From NCBI RefSeq assembly GCF_002836415.1, contig NZ_PJBP01000165.1, positions 1-53,150 on the forward strand: a DNA stretch of 53,150 nucleotides. Reading direction: 5' to 3'. Each line of letters begins with the position of its first letter. Position 1 is the first letter of the stretch. Under the pieces are notes generated by a model, which saw nothing but the letters and a program-made list of their open reading frames with translations, did no database searches and had not been told where the DNA came from. The position numbers and the translations under genes are program-made. The DNA is from Psychromonas sp. MB-3u-54. GTDB lineage: Bacteria > Pseudomonadota > Gammaproteobacteria > Enterobacterales > Psychromonadaceae. Shown here piece by piece: positions 1 to 8,730 of the stretch.

Positions 1-310
1 GGTCTTGATCCCATTCATTTTTAATATTCATATATGCAGCTGAGCGTGGAATATTTTATCCGTAGGGTGCATTCTATGCACCGCGAACAGAGAAAATAGA
101 TGCTGAAGCGCATCCTACGCAACTTATTGATCCCATTAGTTTTTAATATTCATATATGCAGCTGAGCGTGGAATATTTTATCCGTAGGGTGCATTCTATG
201 CACCGTAAACAGAGGCAATCGGTGCTGAAGCGCACCCTACGCAAGGTCTTGATCCCATTCATTTTTACTATTAATAAATGCAGACGAGCGAGGCATGTTT
301 TTATCCGTGA
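1..310. repeat. Tandem 122-bp hairpin repeats
   Basis: Two nearly identical 122-bp units (1-122 and 123-244) are followed by a third that matches up to about 310 and then diverges. Each full unit holds an imperfect inverted repeat: GTAGGGTGC at 62-70 and 184-192 pairs with GCATCCTAC (110-118, one mismatch) and GCACCCTAC (232-240, perfect), with an inner TGCACCG/CGGTGC stem. A worn remnant of the hairpin's left half is at 391-431. The open frame at 156-347 falls inside the repeat and is not a believable gene. The units resemble dispersed intergenic hairpin repeats or a small non-autonomous element; no flanking target duplication was identified. Confidence 0.85.
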
Positions 311-488
311 TCTAGAGGGAGTGCAAACACGCTGTTCAATAGATTGATCAACATGGGAAGTTAATGAATGGAACGGGTATTATGTTATTGGTAGGGGGCA
401 TTCTATGCACCGCAGGCAGCGGCAATCGGTGCGGGCTAAGTGTCCCATCGCCAGTATCTAGCACAAGCTGAGGAATCAAATCCAAATA

Positions 489-536
489 ATACCAAAAGCA
501 TTAAGTTTATGATCACTTGATTAATGCGTTTGGTAT
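489..536. repeat. Inverted repeat between the hairpin array and the PriC-like gene
   Basis: Arms of 16 bp (489-504 and 521-536) starting ATACCAAA and ending TTTGGTAT pair with a single mismatch around a short AT-rich loop that itself contains TGATCA. There is no T-run, so it is not a typical terminator. It may be the end product of a small palindromic element; function unknown. Confidence 0.6.
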
Positions 537-566
537 AAATAGATCACCTAATGAGTAGGATTAATC

Positions 567-908
567 TTAAGTACTTTCTGATCCTGGCTGTTCACCTTTT
601 AAATTTTCTTTAAAAGCCTTAAGCGTTTTAAATAGAAGTTCAATTTTAACAACTATATCTGAAATTAAGGTTTTGTAATGTTGGTCATCATCAGTTTGAA
701 TTGCTTGCAGATCGGCAGCTAACTCTTCAACATAAGGTAAGAAGGTCGTGGAATGATTTTTAAACGCACTATCATTAGTAAATATTTGTGCAAACCCCGC
801 TTTTTTTTGCTGACGTAGCTGCTCTAGCTGTTTATCTGCATCAATGGCACGATGGTAAATGATTTTTATATTTTCTTGTAACTGTTTAATCACAATTTCT
901 TTATTCAT
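567..908 (-). CDS. PriC-like small protein (primosomal replication protein N'' family, tentative)
   Basis: A 113-residue, mostly helical, charged protein. The middle (about residues 37-70) has the pattern F-x-x-x-F, then a stretch reading FLPYVEELAADLQAI, which resembles the helical core of PriC/primosomal protein N'' relatives in marine gammaproteobacteria. PriC helps reload the replicative helicase at stalled forks. The start codon at 906-908 has a good AAGGGG ribosome site. It is shorter than E. coli PriC (about 175 residues), so it could be a truncated or only loosely related protein. It lies 166 bp downstream of epmB on the same strand. The gene is real; the family is uncertain. Confidence 0.5.
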   Translation of the reverse strand: MNKEIVIKQLQENIKIIYHRAIDADKQLEQLRQQKKAGFAQIFTNDSAFKNHSTTFLPYVEELAADLQAIQTDDDQHYKTLISDIVVKIELLFKTLKAFKENLKGEQPGSEST

Positions 909-1074
909 TGTTTGCCCCTTTTAAAAGCGATTATAGCGAACTAATACTGAACAGATTTCTTAGATATTCGCAGATCTTTGTTTGTACCTATTCTATCATC
1001 GTTATCGGCTTCAGAGGTTAAGCTGCACGGTAGTTTAACTTAACGATCAATAAGACTCTGCGTTTGTTGTGATT

Positions 1075-2088
1075 TTATGTGGCGATTAAAGTTTTGTTCT
1101 TTTCGCCAGCAATTTCCCGACTTAATCTAGGCACTAAATAACCCGGTAATGCCGCGCTCATTTCTTGGGTTAATTGTATCGCGCGCTGTTCGGGTAAATC
1201 AAAATGTTGAGCACCCTGAACCTTATCTAATAAAAACAGGTAATAAGGCAGTATATGTGCCTCAAAAAGTGCTTCGCTAAGGTCAACCAGTGTCTGGCTG
1301 TTATCGTTTACGCCTTTTAATAATACACTTTGATTTAATAACTGCACGCCAGCCTGGTGGAGTTTATTCATTGCATTTTTAAATATTTGATCTATTTCAT
1401 TAGCATGGTTGATATGTAATACGAAGACCACATTTAAACGACTTTTATTAAACATATTACACAGTTGGTCAGTGACTCGAGAGGGGATCACAACCGGTAG
1501 ACGACTATGCAGTCTTAATCGTGTTAATTGTGGTAATAATTCCAATTCATCTATTACATATTGCAAGAAATCATCTTTACTCATTAAGGGATCACCTCCG
1601 CTTAATATGACTTCATTTACTTCAGGGTGGGATTTGATGTAAGTGATAATTTCCTGTAACTGTTTTTTATTAATATTATTATCCTGATAAGGGAAATGTC
1701 GCCTGAAACAGTAACGGCAATTAACCGCGCAACCCGATTTTAAGATCAGTAATACGCGGCTTTGGTATTTGTGTAATAAACCGGGAAGGGCACTATCATG
1801 CTCTTCTAAAGGATCTGTACTGTAACCTTCAGAAACTAATTCTTCATCGCTTATAGGTAAAACCTGTAGTAATAATGGGTCATTAATATCACCTTTTTTC
1901 ATTTTTTTAATAAAGGGCATCGGTACCAGCATCGGGAAGCTTTTGCGGGCTTTTAAGCTTAACGGTACATTTTCTGGGGATATATCCAATAATTCTAATA
2001 GTTGTTGTGGATTTTTGACCGTATTCGCGAGTTCTTTTTGCCAACTAGGCAACACATCGGTATTATCCGTAGTAATTATTTGCAGCAT
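1075..2088 (-). CDS. epmB: EF-P (R)-beta-lysine modification: lysine 2,3-aminomutase EpmB (YjeK)
   Basis: Radical-SAM, PLP-dependent aminomutase that converts (S)-alpha-lysine to (R)-beta-lysine, the substrate EpmA attaches to elongation factor P. The radical-SAM signature is visible as C120-x3-C124-x2-C127, followed by an LSGGDPL motif. The length, 337 residues, is close to E. coli EpmB (342). It is divergent from efp with only 31 bp between the start codons, so at least one promoter must lie inside the neighbouring coding region. No Shine-Dalgarno stands out before the ATG. No terminator is seen downstream, so read-through into the PriC-like gene is possible. All three modification-pathway genes are in this window. 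Confidence 0.95.
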   Translation of the reverse strand: MLQIITTDNTDVLPSWQKELANTVKNPQQLLELLDISPENVPLSLKARKSFPMLVPMPFIKKMKKGDINDPLLLQVLPISDEELVSEGYSTDPLEEHDSALPGLLHKYQSRVLLILKSGCAVNCRYCFRRHFPYQDNNINKKQLQEIITYIKSHPEVNEVILSGGDPLMSKDDFLQYVIDELELLPQLTRLRLHSRLPVVIPSRVTDQLCNMFNKSRLNVVFVLHINHANEIDQIFKNAMNKLHQAGVQLLNQSVLLKGVNDNSQTLVDLSEALFEAHILPYYLFLLDKVQGAQHFDLPEQRAIQLTQEMSAALPGYLVPRLSREIAGEKNKTLIAT

Positions 2089-2119
2089 ATTTTATAAATC
2101 AATTTATAGTGAGGTAATG

Positions 2120-2689
2120 ATGGGAACGTATAATACCAGTGAATTCAAGGGCGGGCTAAAATTTATGCTTGATAACGAGCCTTGTGCGATTATCGACAAT
2201 GAATTCGTTAAACCAGGTAAAGGACAGGCATTCAGTCGGGTTAAACTGCGCAAACTTTTATCGGGTAAAGTGATTGAAAAAACCTTCAAATCTGGCGAGA
2301 CAGTTGAATCTGCTGATGTTATGGATATTGAACTTTCATATCTCTACAGCGATGATGAGTTTTACCATTTTATGAATAATGAGACTTTCGAGCAAATTGC
2401 GGCAGATGTAAAAGCGGTTGGTGATATGGCTAAATGGCTGGTTGAGCAGGATATCTGTACCATCACTACTTGGAACGACAGACCCATAACCGTCACACCA
2501 CCTAATTTTGTTGAACTGGAAGTGAAAGATACGGATCCAGGACTCAAAGGTGATACAGCAGGTACCGGTGGCAAACCTGCTACTCTGGCAACGGGCGCCC
2601 TTATTCGAGTGCCTTTATTTATTCAGATTGGTGATATTGTAAAAGTTGATACCCGCAGCGCTGAATATGTTGGCCGAGTGAAAAAATAA
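2120..2689 (+). CDS. efp: Translation elongation factor P
   Basis: EF-P relieves ribosome stalling at polyproline stretches. The 189-residue protein is very similar along its length to E. coli EF-P (188 residues), including the C-terminal signature around [19 protein letters not shown]. The modified lysine is K34 in the P-G-K-G loop, the beta-lysylation site for the EpmA and EpmB encoded nearby. Two ATGs are adjacent at 2117 and 2120; GAGG at 2111-2114 is better spaced for 2120, which also aligns with the E. coli N-terminus, so 2120 is used. A longer frame open from 1943 overlaps epmB and is not coding. A strong hairpin terminator follows. Confidence 0.96.
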   Translation: MGTYNTSEFKGGLKFMLDNEPCAIIDNEFVKPGKGQAFSRVKLRKLLSGKVIEKTFKSGETVESADVMDIELSYLYSDDEFYHFMNNETFEQIAADVKAVGDMAKWLVEQDICTITTWNDRPITVTPPNFVELEVKDTDPGLKGDTAGTGGKPATLATGALIRVPLFIQIGDIVKVDTRSAEYVGRVKK

Positions 2690-2730
2690 ATTTCTCTGAT
2701 ATCGTCGGTGATCTGAGCATCAAGATAAAA

Positions 2731-2757
2731 AAACCAGCTAATTAGCTGGTTTTTTTG
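2731..2757. terminator. Bidirectional terminator between efp and frdD
   Basis: A perfect 9-bp stem, ACCAGCTAA/TTAGCTGGT (2733-2750), is flanked by an A-run on the left and a T-run on the right, so it can terminate both efp (+) and the frd operon (-). Confidence 0.85.
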
Positions 2758-2776
2758 TTTTTAGAGCAGGTAACCA

Positions 2777-3154
2777 CTAGAACATCTGCAGCAGTAGGGT
2801 AAAAACAAATATACTGACGGCAAAAGCAAAGCCGTAACAGAAAACCTGTTGCAAATCGCGTCCTCGTTTTATGCCTAGATCGTGTAACGCATGGTAAATA
2901 CGATGCAGGGTATGCCATAAAGGTAAAGCAACCAGCACTAATACAATGGCGGCACCGTACCAGCTTGTGGCAAAGAGATGCACTTTTTCATAACTAAGAT
3001 GTTTACTATCTATTAAACCAAGCGGAATTAGAATGCCGGTTATCAAAATCATGACGGGTGTCAGGAATGCGGTGAGCATACCTCCCGCACCAAATAATCC
3101 CCAGAAAATGGGTTCATGTGAACGTGTATAGGTTTTCTCTGTCGTATTAGACAT
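2777..3154 (-). CDS. frdD: Fumarate reductase membrane anchor subunit D
   Basis: Small integral membrane subunit of the quinol:fumarate reductase; with FrdC it anchors FrdAB to the inner membrane and forms the quinone site. The 125-residue protein has three hydrophobic segments and the family signature EPIFWGLFGAGGM near residue 13. The start at 3152-3154 is chosen because AAGGAG sits 7 nt upstream; an ATG two codons earlier is too close to that site, and the longer open frame runs into frdC. It begins 11 bp after the frdC stop, so it is probably cotranscribed as the last gene of frdABCD. Confidence 0.93.
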   Translation of the reverse strand: MSNTTEKTYTRSHEPIFWGLFGAGGMLTAFLTPVMILITGILIPLGLIDSKHLSYEKVHLFATSWYGAAIVLVLVALPLWHTLHRIYHALHDLGIKRGRDLQQVFCYGFAFAVSIFVFTLLLQMF

Positions 3155-3165
3155 TTCCATTCTCC

Positions 3166-3555
3166 TTACAGGGTGATAATTATTAGACAGAAAATACTCA
3201 CTACAACGAATGCGCCATAATGACCCGCAATAATAAACTTGTCTGGTAATCTTTTCCCTTTGATCCATAAGGCGATAGCTTTAGGCGCAAGTGAAAACCA
3301 GGTAACAGTATGATACAGGGCTAATGCTAATGCGATAAGGTGCAGAATAATTGAAAATGGATGGTGTAATGCGGCCATCCAGGCATTAAAAGCGGCTTCA
3401 CCCTGGCTTAAACGAAAAACTCCCCAGGCTAATATCAGGCTGTATAAGGTGATAAAAAGACTACTGCCTTCGCGAATCATATACTTTGTATAAAAGGCGT
3501 TTTTCAACCACCAATCTATGGGCAGTTCACGCACATAAGGTTTACGTTTACTCAT
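3166..3555 (-). CDS. frdC: Fumarate reductase membrane anchor subunit C
   Basis: Membrane anchor of fumarate reductase, 129 residues (E. coli 131), with three hydrophobic segments and the conserved MSKRKPYVR N-terminus and LHTxTWFxLAPKA-like segment (here YHTVTWFSLAPKA). The ribosome site GGAG lies about 9 nt before the ATG. Unusually, the 5' end of this gene (ribosome site, ATG and about 13 codons) is repeated in tandem upstream as three complete mini-ORFs (see 3561-3785), so ribosomes arriving from frdB would meet three short reading frames first. The copy here is the only one that continues into the full FrdC sequence. Confidence 0.93.
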   Translation of the reverse strand: MSKRKPYVRELPIDWWLKNAFYTKYMIREGSSLFITLYSLILAWGVFRLSQGEAAFNAWMAALHHPFSIILHLIALALALYHTVTWFSLAPKAIALWIKGKRLPDKFIIAGHYGAFVVVSIFCLIIITL

Positions 3556-3560
3556 TTTAT

Positions 3561-3632
3561 TTAGTCTCCATAATTTAAAGCTGTCATCAATTCCATTGGC
3601 AGTTCATGCACATAAGGTTTGCGTTTACTCAT
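3561..3632 (-). CDS. Mini-ORF 3 upstream of frdC (23 codons)
   Basis: ATG with an upstream GGAGG (spacing about 8 nt) opens a 23-residue peptide that starts MSKRKPYVHELPM and ends LNYGD. The first seven residues equal the FrdC N-terminus. The TAA stop lies 5 nt before the ATG of frdC, inside the frdC ribosome-site region, an arrangement that would suit translational coupling. It may be a leader, a decoy or only the product of a duplication; translation is not shown by sequence alone. Confidence 0.5.
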   Translation of the reverse strand: MSKRKPYVHELPMELMTALNYGD

Positions 3633-3636
3633 TTTA

Positions 3637-3708
3637 TTAACCTCCATAATTTAAACCTGTCATCAATTCGATCGGCAGTCCACGCACATAAGGTTTACGT
3701 TTACTCAT
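3637..3708 (-). CDS. Mini-ORF 2 upstream of frdC (23 codons)
   Basis: Same size and layout as its neighbours: a GGAG ribosome site, ATG, a peptide beginning MSKRKPYVRGLPI and ending LNYGG, and a TAA 4 nt before the next ATG. It matches FrdC at the first nine residues, including the R at position 9. The frame is intact, which would be expected if the copies are recent or if the peptide is translated. Confidence 0.5.
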   Translation of the reverse strand: MSKRKPYVRGLPIELMTGLNYGG

Positions 3709-3713
3709 TTTAT

Positions 3714-3785
3714 TTAGTCTCCATAATTTAAACCTGTTATCAATTTAATTGAAAATTCAAGTCGGTAAGATTTTCCTTTGGGCAT
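3714..3785 (-). CDS. Mini-ORF 1 upstream of frdC, diverged copy (23 codons)
   Basis: This lies just after the frdB stop, with AGGGG 7-11 nt before a double ATG (3788/3785). The peptide begins MPKGKSYRLEFSI and ends TGLNYGD. Position by position it matches mini-ORF 2 at about half of its 23 residues, and the length is exactly conserved although the first half has drifted. That suggests either an older duplication or the ancestral intergenic reading frame. Confidence 0.45.
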   Translation of the reverse strand: MPKGKSYRLEFSIKLITGLNYGD

Positions 3786-3795
3786 CATTATTCCC

Positions 3796-4533
3796 CTAAT
3801 CAGGTTTAAACATACCAATTAAATAATCTTTACTGCTGTCGACTTTAAGCAGTTGAATTGCTGCAGCCGGGTCAACATCCTTAGGGCAAACTACCGAGCA
3901 ATATCCGACAAAAGTGCAACCCCAAACGCCTTCTTCCTGATTGACTATTTTCATCCGCTCGGCTTCACCATTATCACGACTGTCGCGGTTGTATCGCGCC
4001 AGCAATGCAAGGGCCGCCGGGCCGGTAAACTTTTTGTCTAAGGCGTATTGCGGGCAGGCTGCATAACAAAGTCCGCAATTTATGCACATTGAAAACTGCT
4101 TAAATTTTTCCATCTGTAAAGGGGTTTGCTGATGGGGACCTGTCGCTAAATCTTTTTCTTTTTCAGGGATGAGATAGGGTTTAACGGACTCTAATTTATC
4201 GATGAAGTCATCCATTACTACGACCAAATCGCGTTCAATAGGGAAGTTAGCCAAGGGTGCTAATGTGACTTTCTTAGGGTAATAATCACGCAGGAATACT
4301 TTACAGCCTAATTTAGGCACGCCGTTTACCATCATTCCGCAGCTGCCACAAATCGCCATGCGGCAGGACCAGCGGAAACTCACGGTGCTGTCCAGATGAT
4401 CTTTAATATATTGCAGGGATTCCAAAACAGACAAGTCTGCGCTGTACGGAACTTCATAGGATTGCGTGAAGGGCTTTTCATCCATTTCGGGGCGGTATCT
4501 TAATATATCTATTGTAATAGTTGACGCGTTCAT
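3796..4533 (-). CDS. frdB: Fumarate reductase iron-sulfur subunit B
   Basis: Carries electrons from the membrane quinol site to the FAD of FrdA through three Fe-S clusters. The 245-residue protein (E. coli 244) shows the plant-ferredoxin type set [10 protein letters not shown] with a downstream C, and two bacterial-type cysteine groups, [12 protein letters not shown] and [17 protein letters not shown]. The ATG overlaps the frdA stop by one base (TAATG), typical of translational coupling. The next full gene, frdC, is 240 bp away, and that gap is filled by three mini-ORFs rather than the usual few bases. Confidence 0.96.
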   Translation of the reverse strand: MNASTITIDILRYRPEMDEKPFTQSYEVPYSADLSVLESLQYIKDHLDSTVSFRWSCRMAICGSCGMMVNGVPKLGCKVFLRDYYPKKVTLAPLANFPIERDLVVVMDDFIDKLESVKPYLIPEKEKDLATGPHQQTPLQMEKFKQFSMCINCGLCYAACPQYALDKKFTGPAALALLARYNRDSRDNGEAERMKIVNQEEGVWGCTFVGYCSVVCPKDVDPAAAIQLLKVDSSKDYLIGMFKPD

Positions 4534-6344
4534 TAAACTTCCTCCTGTGCAGACGCTGCTTTTGCTTTTTCAGCGGCGGCGTGTGCTTTGTCCGATGCTT
4601 CACCATAAACACGTTCAGCGGGCTGGCTTTTAGTAATTGTCACGGCGGAATACTCTATTTTGGGCGCTTTATCAGCTTGATAATATGCCAGTGAATGTTT
4701 TAAGAAATTTTGATCATCACGTTTATCAAAACCGTCAATACGTTGATGTGAGCCGCGCGACTCCTGTCGATTTATTGCGCTGTGTGCCATTGCTTCTGCG
4801 CTGTCGAGTAAATATCCCAATTCAACAGCATATAAAAATTCGGTATTAAACACGCTGGATTTATCAACAATCTTAATCTTTTTATAGCGTTCTTTAAGTT
4901 CGGCAAGTTTATCGATGGTTTTTTGCATTGATTCTTCGGTGCGATAAATGCCAACACCCTCTTCCATGCAGTCGCCCATTTCCAAACGAATGTCGGCCAT
5001 CTTTTCAGTGCCTTCACTGTGTAATAAGGCTTCCGTACGGGCCAAAATAGCATCCGCCTGTTTTTTTAGGGGGGTGATATCGCAGTGGGCTGTATTGAGT
5101 GCATAATTTGCGGCTTCCTGACCCCCTAACTGGCCAAACACCGCAAGCTCAGTTAATGAATTTGAGCCTAAACGGTTGGCGCCATGCAAACCAATAGAAG
5201 CACATTCGCCTATTGCATATAACCCCGCCAGACTGGTTGCCGTTTTCGCATCCGTGGCGATTCCACCCATTGTATAGTGTACGGTAGGGCGAACTGGAAT
5301 GGGTTCATAAACAGGATCCACTCCGACATAGGCTTTTGCCAGTTCGCGGATAAACGGCAGGCGTTCATTAATTTTTTCTTCACCCAAGTGACGAAGATCC
5401 ATGTGAATATAGTCTCCGCGATCACCTTTAAAGACATTACCCTTTTGCTGCTCCTGCCAGAAGCATTGGCTGAGTTTGTCACGCGGGCCAAGTTCCATGT
5501 GTTTATTTTTAGTCTGTCCGACCGGTACTTCAGGCCCCAAGCCATAATCCTGCAGATAGCGGTAACCATTTTTATTGACTAAGATTCCTCCTTCACCACG
5601 ACAACCTTCGGTCATTAAAATCCCACTGCCCGGTAAACCGGTCGGATGATACTGTACAAACTCCATGTCGCGCAGCGCAACACCGTGTCGATAAGCGAGA
5701 GACATGCCATCACCCGTGACAATACCGCCATTGGTATTGTAGCTGTAGACGCGACCCGCGCCACCGGTTGCCATGATCACCGATTTAGCCTGGATCAGTT
5801 TTACTTCACCTTCAGCAATATCAAGGATCATGACCCCCTGTATTTTATTGTCTTCAACAATCAGATCCAGGCAGAAATGCTCATCAAAGCGTCTGATTTT
5901 AGGAAACTGGATGGAGGTTTGAAAAAGAGTGTGCAGAATATGGAAGCCACTTTTATCGGCAGCGAACCAGGTACGTTCTATTTTCATTCCCCCGAATGCG
6001 CGGACATTAATAGAGCCATCCTCTTTACGGCTCCACGGACAGCCCCAATGTTCAAGTTGGGTAAGTTGTTTGGCTGCATTTTCCACAAAATACTCAACAA
6101 CATCTTGTTCGCATAACCAATCACCACCAGAGACAGTATCATCGAAGTGGTGATCTAATGAATCATGACCTTGAACAACGCCTGCCGCGCCACCTTCAGC
6201 AGCAACCGTATGGCTGCGCATCGGATAAACCTTAGATATTAATGCGATATCGAGCTCTGGATGATTTTCTGCAATTTCAATAGCGGCTCGAAGACCTGAA
6301 CCCCCGGCACCAATAATGGCAACATCTGTTTTAATTATCTGCAC
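4533..6344 (-). CDS. frdA: Fumarate reductase flavoprotein subunit A
   Basis: Catalytic subunit that reduces fumarate to succinate in anaerobic respiration. The 603-residue protein has the FAD-binding [10 protein letters not shown] motif (12-21), the histidine that carries covalent FAD (H45 in [10 protein letters not shown]), the substrate-site segment [21 protein letters not shown] and the HYTMGGI and [10 protein letters not shown] motifs. The last 25 residues are Ala/Lys-rich. The presence of frdCD anchors and the gene order support fumarate reductase over succinate dehydrogenase. It is the first gene of frdABCD, divergent from epmA, with a 271-bp regulatory gap upstream. Confidence 0.96.
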   Translation of the reverse strand: MQIIKTDVAIIGAGGSGLRAAIEIAENHPELDIALISKVYPMRSHTVAAEGGAAGVVQGHDSLDHHFDDTVSGGDWLCEQDVVEYFVENAAKQLTQLEHWGCPWSRKEDGSINVRAFGGMKIERTWFAADKSGFHILHTLFQTSIQFPKIRRFDEHFCLDLIVEDNKIQGVMILDIAEGEVKLIQAKSVIMATGGAGRVYSYNTNGGIVTGDGMSLAYRHGVALRDMEFVQYHPTGLPGSGILMTEGCRGEGGILVNKNGYRYLQDYGLGPEVPVGQTKNKHMELGPRDKLSQCFWQEQQKGNVFKGDRGDYIHMDLRHLGEEKINERLPFIRELAKAYVGVDPVYEPIPVRPTVHYTMGGIATDAKTATSLAGLYAIGECASIGLHGANRLGSNSLTELAVFGQLGGQEAANYALNTAHCDITPLKKQADAILARTEALLHSEGTEKMADIRLEMGDCMEEGVGIYRTEESMQKTIDKLAELKERYKKIKIVDKSSVFNTEFLYAVELGYLLDSAEAMAHSAINRQESRGSHQRIDGFDKRDDQNFLKHSLAYYQADKAPKIEYSAVTITKSQPAERVYGEASDKAHAAAEKAKAASAQEEV

Positions 6345-6615
6345 ATTTCTACTCCTTTAGTTGTTTATACTATTCATCTTATTCATGTTCTTAAGATTAT
6401 TCTTTGATTCTATCCAGTGAGTTGGTAAAAAACGTGAAATAAACAAGGTTATTTGAAAATAAGGGCTAAAGGCTGACAACTTATGTCAATATAAGGGGGG
6501 AGTATTACAAACAGATTTTTTATGTCCGAATTTTTTATTCTTCGGTAAACTAAGAGCCTATGCCATCATCCATGGCGGTGTAAAAAGGTCAATTTTTGAC
6601 GGTAAAGGAACTAAA
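6345..6615. promoter_or_regulatory. Divergent frdA / epmA control region
   Basis: 271 bp between two divergent genes. The one clear symmetric element is TGACA-N5-TGTCA at 6474-6488, which could be an operator. Anaerobic regulators such as FNR (TTGAT-N4-ATCAA) would be expected here from known frd control, but no full FNR palindrome was found; TTGAT appears only as a half site near 6403. No convincing -35/-10 pair was pinned down. Confidence 0.35.
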
Positions 6616-7596
6616 ATGAGCTGGAAACCAAGTGCCAATATAAAAGAATTAAAACAACGGGCAAAAATATTACAGGCTATTCGGCAGTTTTTTATAACCC
6701 GCAGATTATTAGAAGTAGAGACGCCGGTGTTAAGTCAGGCGGGGGTGACGGATGTCCACCTGTTTTGTTTTAAAACCCATTTTATAGGGCCGCAAATATC
6801 CGCGTCTAAGCCTAGTGACCAAGGCTGCCCTCTGTATCTACAAACGTCGCCTGAATTTCATATGAAACGTCTTTTGTCTGCCGGCAGTGGCAGCATTTTT
6901 CAAATAAGTAAAGTCTTTCGCAATGAAGAATCGGGACGATTCCATAATCCTGAGTTTACCTTACTGGAATGGTACCGGGTTGGGTTTGACCATTTTAGTT
7001 TAATGGATGAAATGGATCAGTTATTACAATTTATTCTTAAGTCTGAACCAGCGCGTCGTTGTACCTATCAGAATGCTTTTTTAGAAGTATTAGCGGTTGA
7101 TCCCCTCACTGCGAGCCTTGAGCAATTGAAGACGTCAGGAAAAAAGCTTAATCTAGGGGAGGTACTCAGTGAAGAGGCGGATCGGGATACTGTACTGCAG
7201 CTATTATTTTGTATCGCTATTGAACCTGTTATTGCGCAGCAGAGGCCCTGTTTTATTTATAACTTCCCCGCTTCACAGGCTGCGTTGGCAAGAATAAGTC
7301 CCGCAGATATGCGTGTCGCAGAACGTTTTGAGGTTTATTTTCAAGGGATTGAGTTGGCTAATGGTTTTCATGAATTGAGTGACGGGCAAGAGCAGTTAGA
7401 ACGTTTTCAGGCCGATAATCGTTTACGGTCACAAAAAGGGCTTGCGCAAATGCCGATTGATGGGAACTTTATCTCGTCGCTGGCGTCTTTACCCGATTGT
7501 GCCGGTGTTGCCTTAGGAGTCGATCGCTTAGTGATGCTTGCCTGTGATAAAAAACATATTGATGATGTTATCAGTTTTACAATTAAAGGAGCCTGA
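6616..7596 (+). CDS. epmA: EF-P beta-lysine ligase EpmA (GenX/PoxA/YjeA)
   Basis: A class II lysyl-tRNA synthetase-like enzyme without the anticodon-binding domain; it activates (R)-beta-lysine and attaches it to K34 of EF-P. The 326 residues (E. coli 325) carry class II motif 2 ([21 protein letters not shown]) and motif 3 ([12 protein letters not shown] near the C-terminus). There is an insertion of about ten residues near position 60 ([10 protein letters not shown]) not typical of E. coli. AAAGGAA precedes the ATG. A small membrane protein gene follows with one base between stop and start, suggesting an operon. Confidence 0.95.
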   Translation: MSWKPSANIKELKQRAKILQAIRQFFITRRLLEVETPVLSQAGVTDVHLFCFKTHFIGPQISASKPSDQGCPLYLQTSPEFHMKRLLSAGSGSIFQISKVFRNEESGRFHNPEFTLLEWYRVGFDHFSLMDEMDQLLQFILKSEPARRCTYQNAFLEVLAVDPLTASLEQLKTSGKKLNLGEVLSEEADRDTVLQLLFCIAIEPVIAQQRPCFIYNFPASQAALARISPADMRVAERFEVYFQGIELANGFHELSDGQEQLERFQADNRLRSQKGLAQMPIDGNFISSLASLPDCAGVALGVDRLVMLACDKKHIDDVISFTIKGA

Positions 7597-7597
7597 T

Positions 7598-7816
7598 GTG
7601 GCTAAATTATGGTTAACCGATCGTGCTTATCCGTTATGGGCGTACATATTTCGTATTCTGTACTGGTTATTGGCTATTTACCTTTCCTCTTTATATTTAC
7701 AGCATTATGCTGATCATGATTGGTTTAAAATTGGCCTGATGTTATTAAGTGTCTTTTTTGTTATTATCTCTTTATTATTAGGACGTTGTCTGGATCGATT
7801 TTTTAAACCGGGCTAA
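7598..7816 (+). CDS. Small two-helix membrane protein downstream of epmA
   Basis: 72 residues starting at a GTG with AAGGAG 6 nt upstream; the GTG begins one base after the epmA stop. Two hydrophobic stretches (about residues 13-32 and 43-61) predict a two-helix inner-membrane protein with a short charged C-terminus. A longer frame back to 7538 would overlap epmA and is not needed. I do not recognise the family; similar short membrane ORFs follow epmA in related genera as far as I recall, but no function can be given. Confidence 0.65.
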   Translation: MAKLWLTDRAYPLWAYIFRILYWLLAIYLSSLYLQHYADHDWFKIGLMLLSVFFVIISLLLGRCLDRFFKPG

Positions 7817-7940
7817 CCGAATTGTTTATTTTAAGACTATAATTTATTATTAATCCTAATATTAATCATATTTAGCCAAACTACTCGAAGAATAGATTCA
7901 ATGGGTTTGGTTTTAATTCATTCACAGTGCAGAGGTGTTT

Positions 7941-8201
7941 ATGGCGATTAAAAAAGTTAAATCAGAGTTTGAAAAATTATCGGCCATTTTGGATGAGGAG
8001 CTTATTGCTGATGAATGTACTGCTGGAGAATTACGGCATGTACATGATGAACTTCAAGAAGCGATACAATCGGGCGATCCGGCAAAATTGATTCGCGATA
8101 AAAAAATCACCCAGCAACTGATTGTTTTTGAAGAAACTAATCCGGTTGTCGGTAAGGTGATTAAAGACCTGATTTTAGCGCTTTCCAGCATGGGAATATA
8201 A
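7941..8201 (+). CDS. DUF4404-like small cytoplasmic protein
   Basis: 86 residues, acidic and helical, with no signal or membrane segment. The C-terminus (FEETNPVVGKVIKDLILALSSMGI-type ending, here residues about 63-86) resembles the conserved tail of DUF4404 proteins, in which an F/H-E-x-x-x-P segment is followed by a helix ending L-S-x-x-G-I. The ATG at 7941 is preferred because GAGG lies 5 nt upstream; the in-frame GTG at 7935 overlaps that site. A hairpin terminator follows, so it is a single-gene unit or the end of one. Function unknown. Confidence 0.65.
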   Translation: MAIKKVKSEFEKLSAILDEELIADECTAGELRHVHDELQEAIQSGDPAKLIRDKKITQQLIVFEETNPVVGKVIKDLILALSSMGI

Positions 8202-8251
8202 ACCCGCTGAATGAAAGCGAATAGTTTGTATTTTTTCTGAAAAATGGCCGC

Positions 8252-8279
8252 AAAAAACCGACATCCAGTCGGTTTTTTT
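8252..8279 (+). terminator. Terminator after the DUF4404-like gene
   Basis: ACCGAC (8257-8262) pairs with GTCGGT (8268-8273) across a 5-nt loop, flanked by A6 and T7. Confidence 0.85.
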
Positions 8280-8545
8280 AATGGTTTCATTTTATTTTTT
8301 TAAACCACAAAAGCAGTCAGTATCGTAACCTGCGTCAGGCATTCAAAATCATTCATCCATCCATGGTTTCTTGTTAAACCAATAACTACTCTGATTAAGT
8401 GATATAAAGCACGTTAGCGGATTTTATAGCAGACTTTAAATTAAAAGCTAGTTCACAAACCCTTTTTATTTAATATGATTATAATACATTAGAAAAAGGG
8501 AATACGACGAATTAGATCGTATTAAATGGAATGGAGCTCTAAACT
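8280..8545 (+). other. Gap with a candidate promoter for the 50-residue ORF
   Basis: AT-rich and without a credible reading frame. An extended -10 like element, TGATTATAAT with TATAAT at 8480-8485, lies about 60 bp before the next start codon. No matching -35 at standard spacing was found. Confidence 0.3.
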
Positions 8546-8698
8546 ATGAATGTAATCCATAAATGTAAAACAATCTTAAGAATGAAATCTAAATCGAATA
8601 CTTCAATAAGCTTAAAAGATCGGGCAATGGCTGTATTTGAGCATGACTTACATCAAAAAAAAATGGCACATGCAAGAAAAAAAATTGATAAACAATAG
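8546..8698 (+). CDS. Small basic protein of 50 residues, unknown
   Basis: ATG with GGAG 9 nt upstream opens a 50-codon frame ending in TAG. The peptide is strongly basic, especially at the end (AHARKKIDKQ), with one Cys and no membrane segment. A plausible promoter lies upstream. It is below the length usually reported by gene finders, but the ribosome site, promoter candidate and clean stop make it a reasonable small gene. I do not recognise it. It could bind nucleic acid, judging only by charge. Confidence 0.4.
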   Translation: MNVIHKCKTILRMKSKSNTSISLKDRAMAVFEHDLHQKKMAHARKKIDKQ

Positions 8699-8730
8699 CG
8701 CTTAGATGATGTAATCACAAAGGAGGCGTT

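Larger units (their letters stand above)
3517..3788 (-). repeat. Four-fold tandem repeat of the frdC translation start (76-77 bp units)
   Basis: Reading the minus strand, the ATG of frdC (3555) recurs at 3632, 3708 and 3785, that is at spacings of 77, 76 and 77 bp. Each unit contains a purine-rich ribosome site in ATTATGGAG, an AT-rich spacer and an ATG followed by 23 sense codons or, for the last, by frdC. The two inner copies are almost identical to the frdC start; the copy nearest frdB is diverged in its first 14 codons but identical in length and in the last part. Confidence 0.9.

Noticed and set aside
1-310. CRISPR array
   Set aside because: The units are contiguous 122-bp copies, not short repeats with unique spacers.
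156-347. 63-codon frame in the hairpin array
   Set aside because: It lies inside the tandem repeat, has no ribosome site, and the same DNA is non-coding in the other unit.
3714-3788. Reading the frdB-frdC gap as a lost gene
   Set aside because: The sequence is fully explained as tandem copies of the frdC start region.
6345-6615. FNR site in the frdA promoter
   Set aside because: Expected from known regulation, but only half sites were found; not listed as a site.
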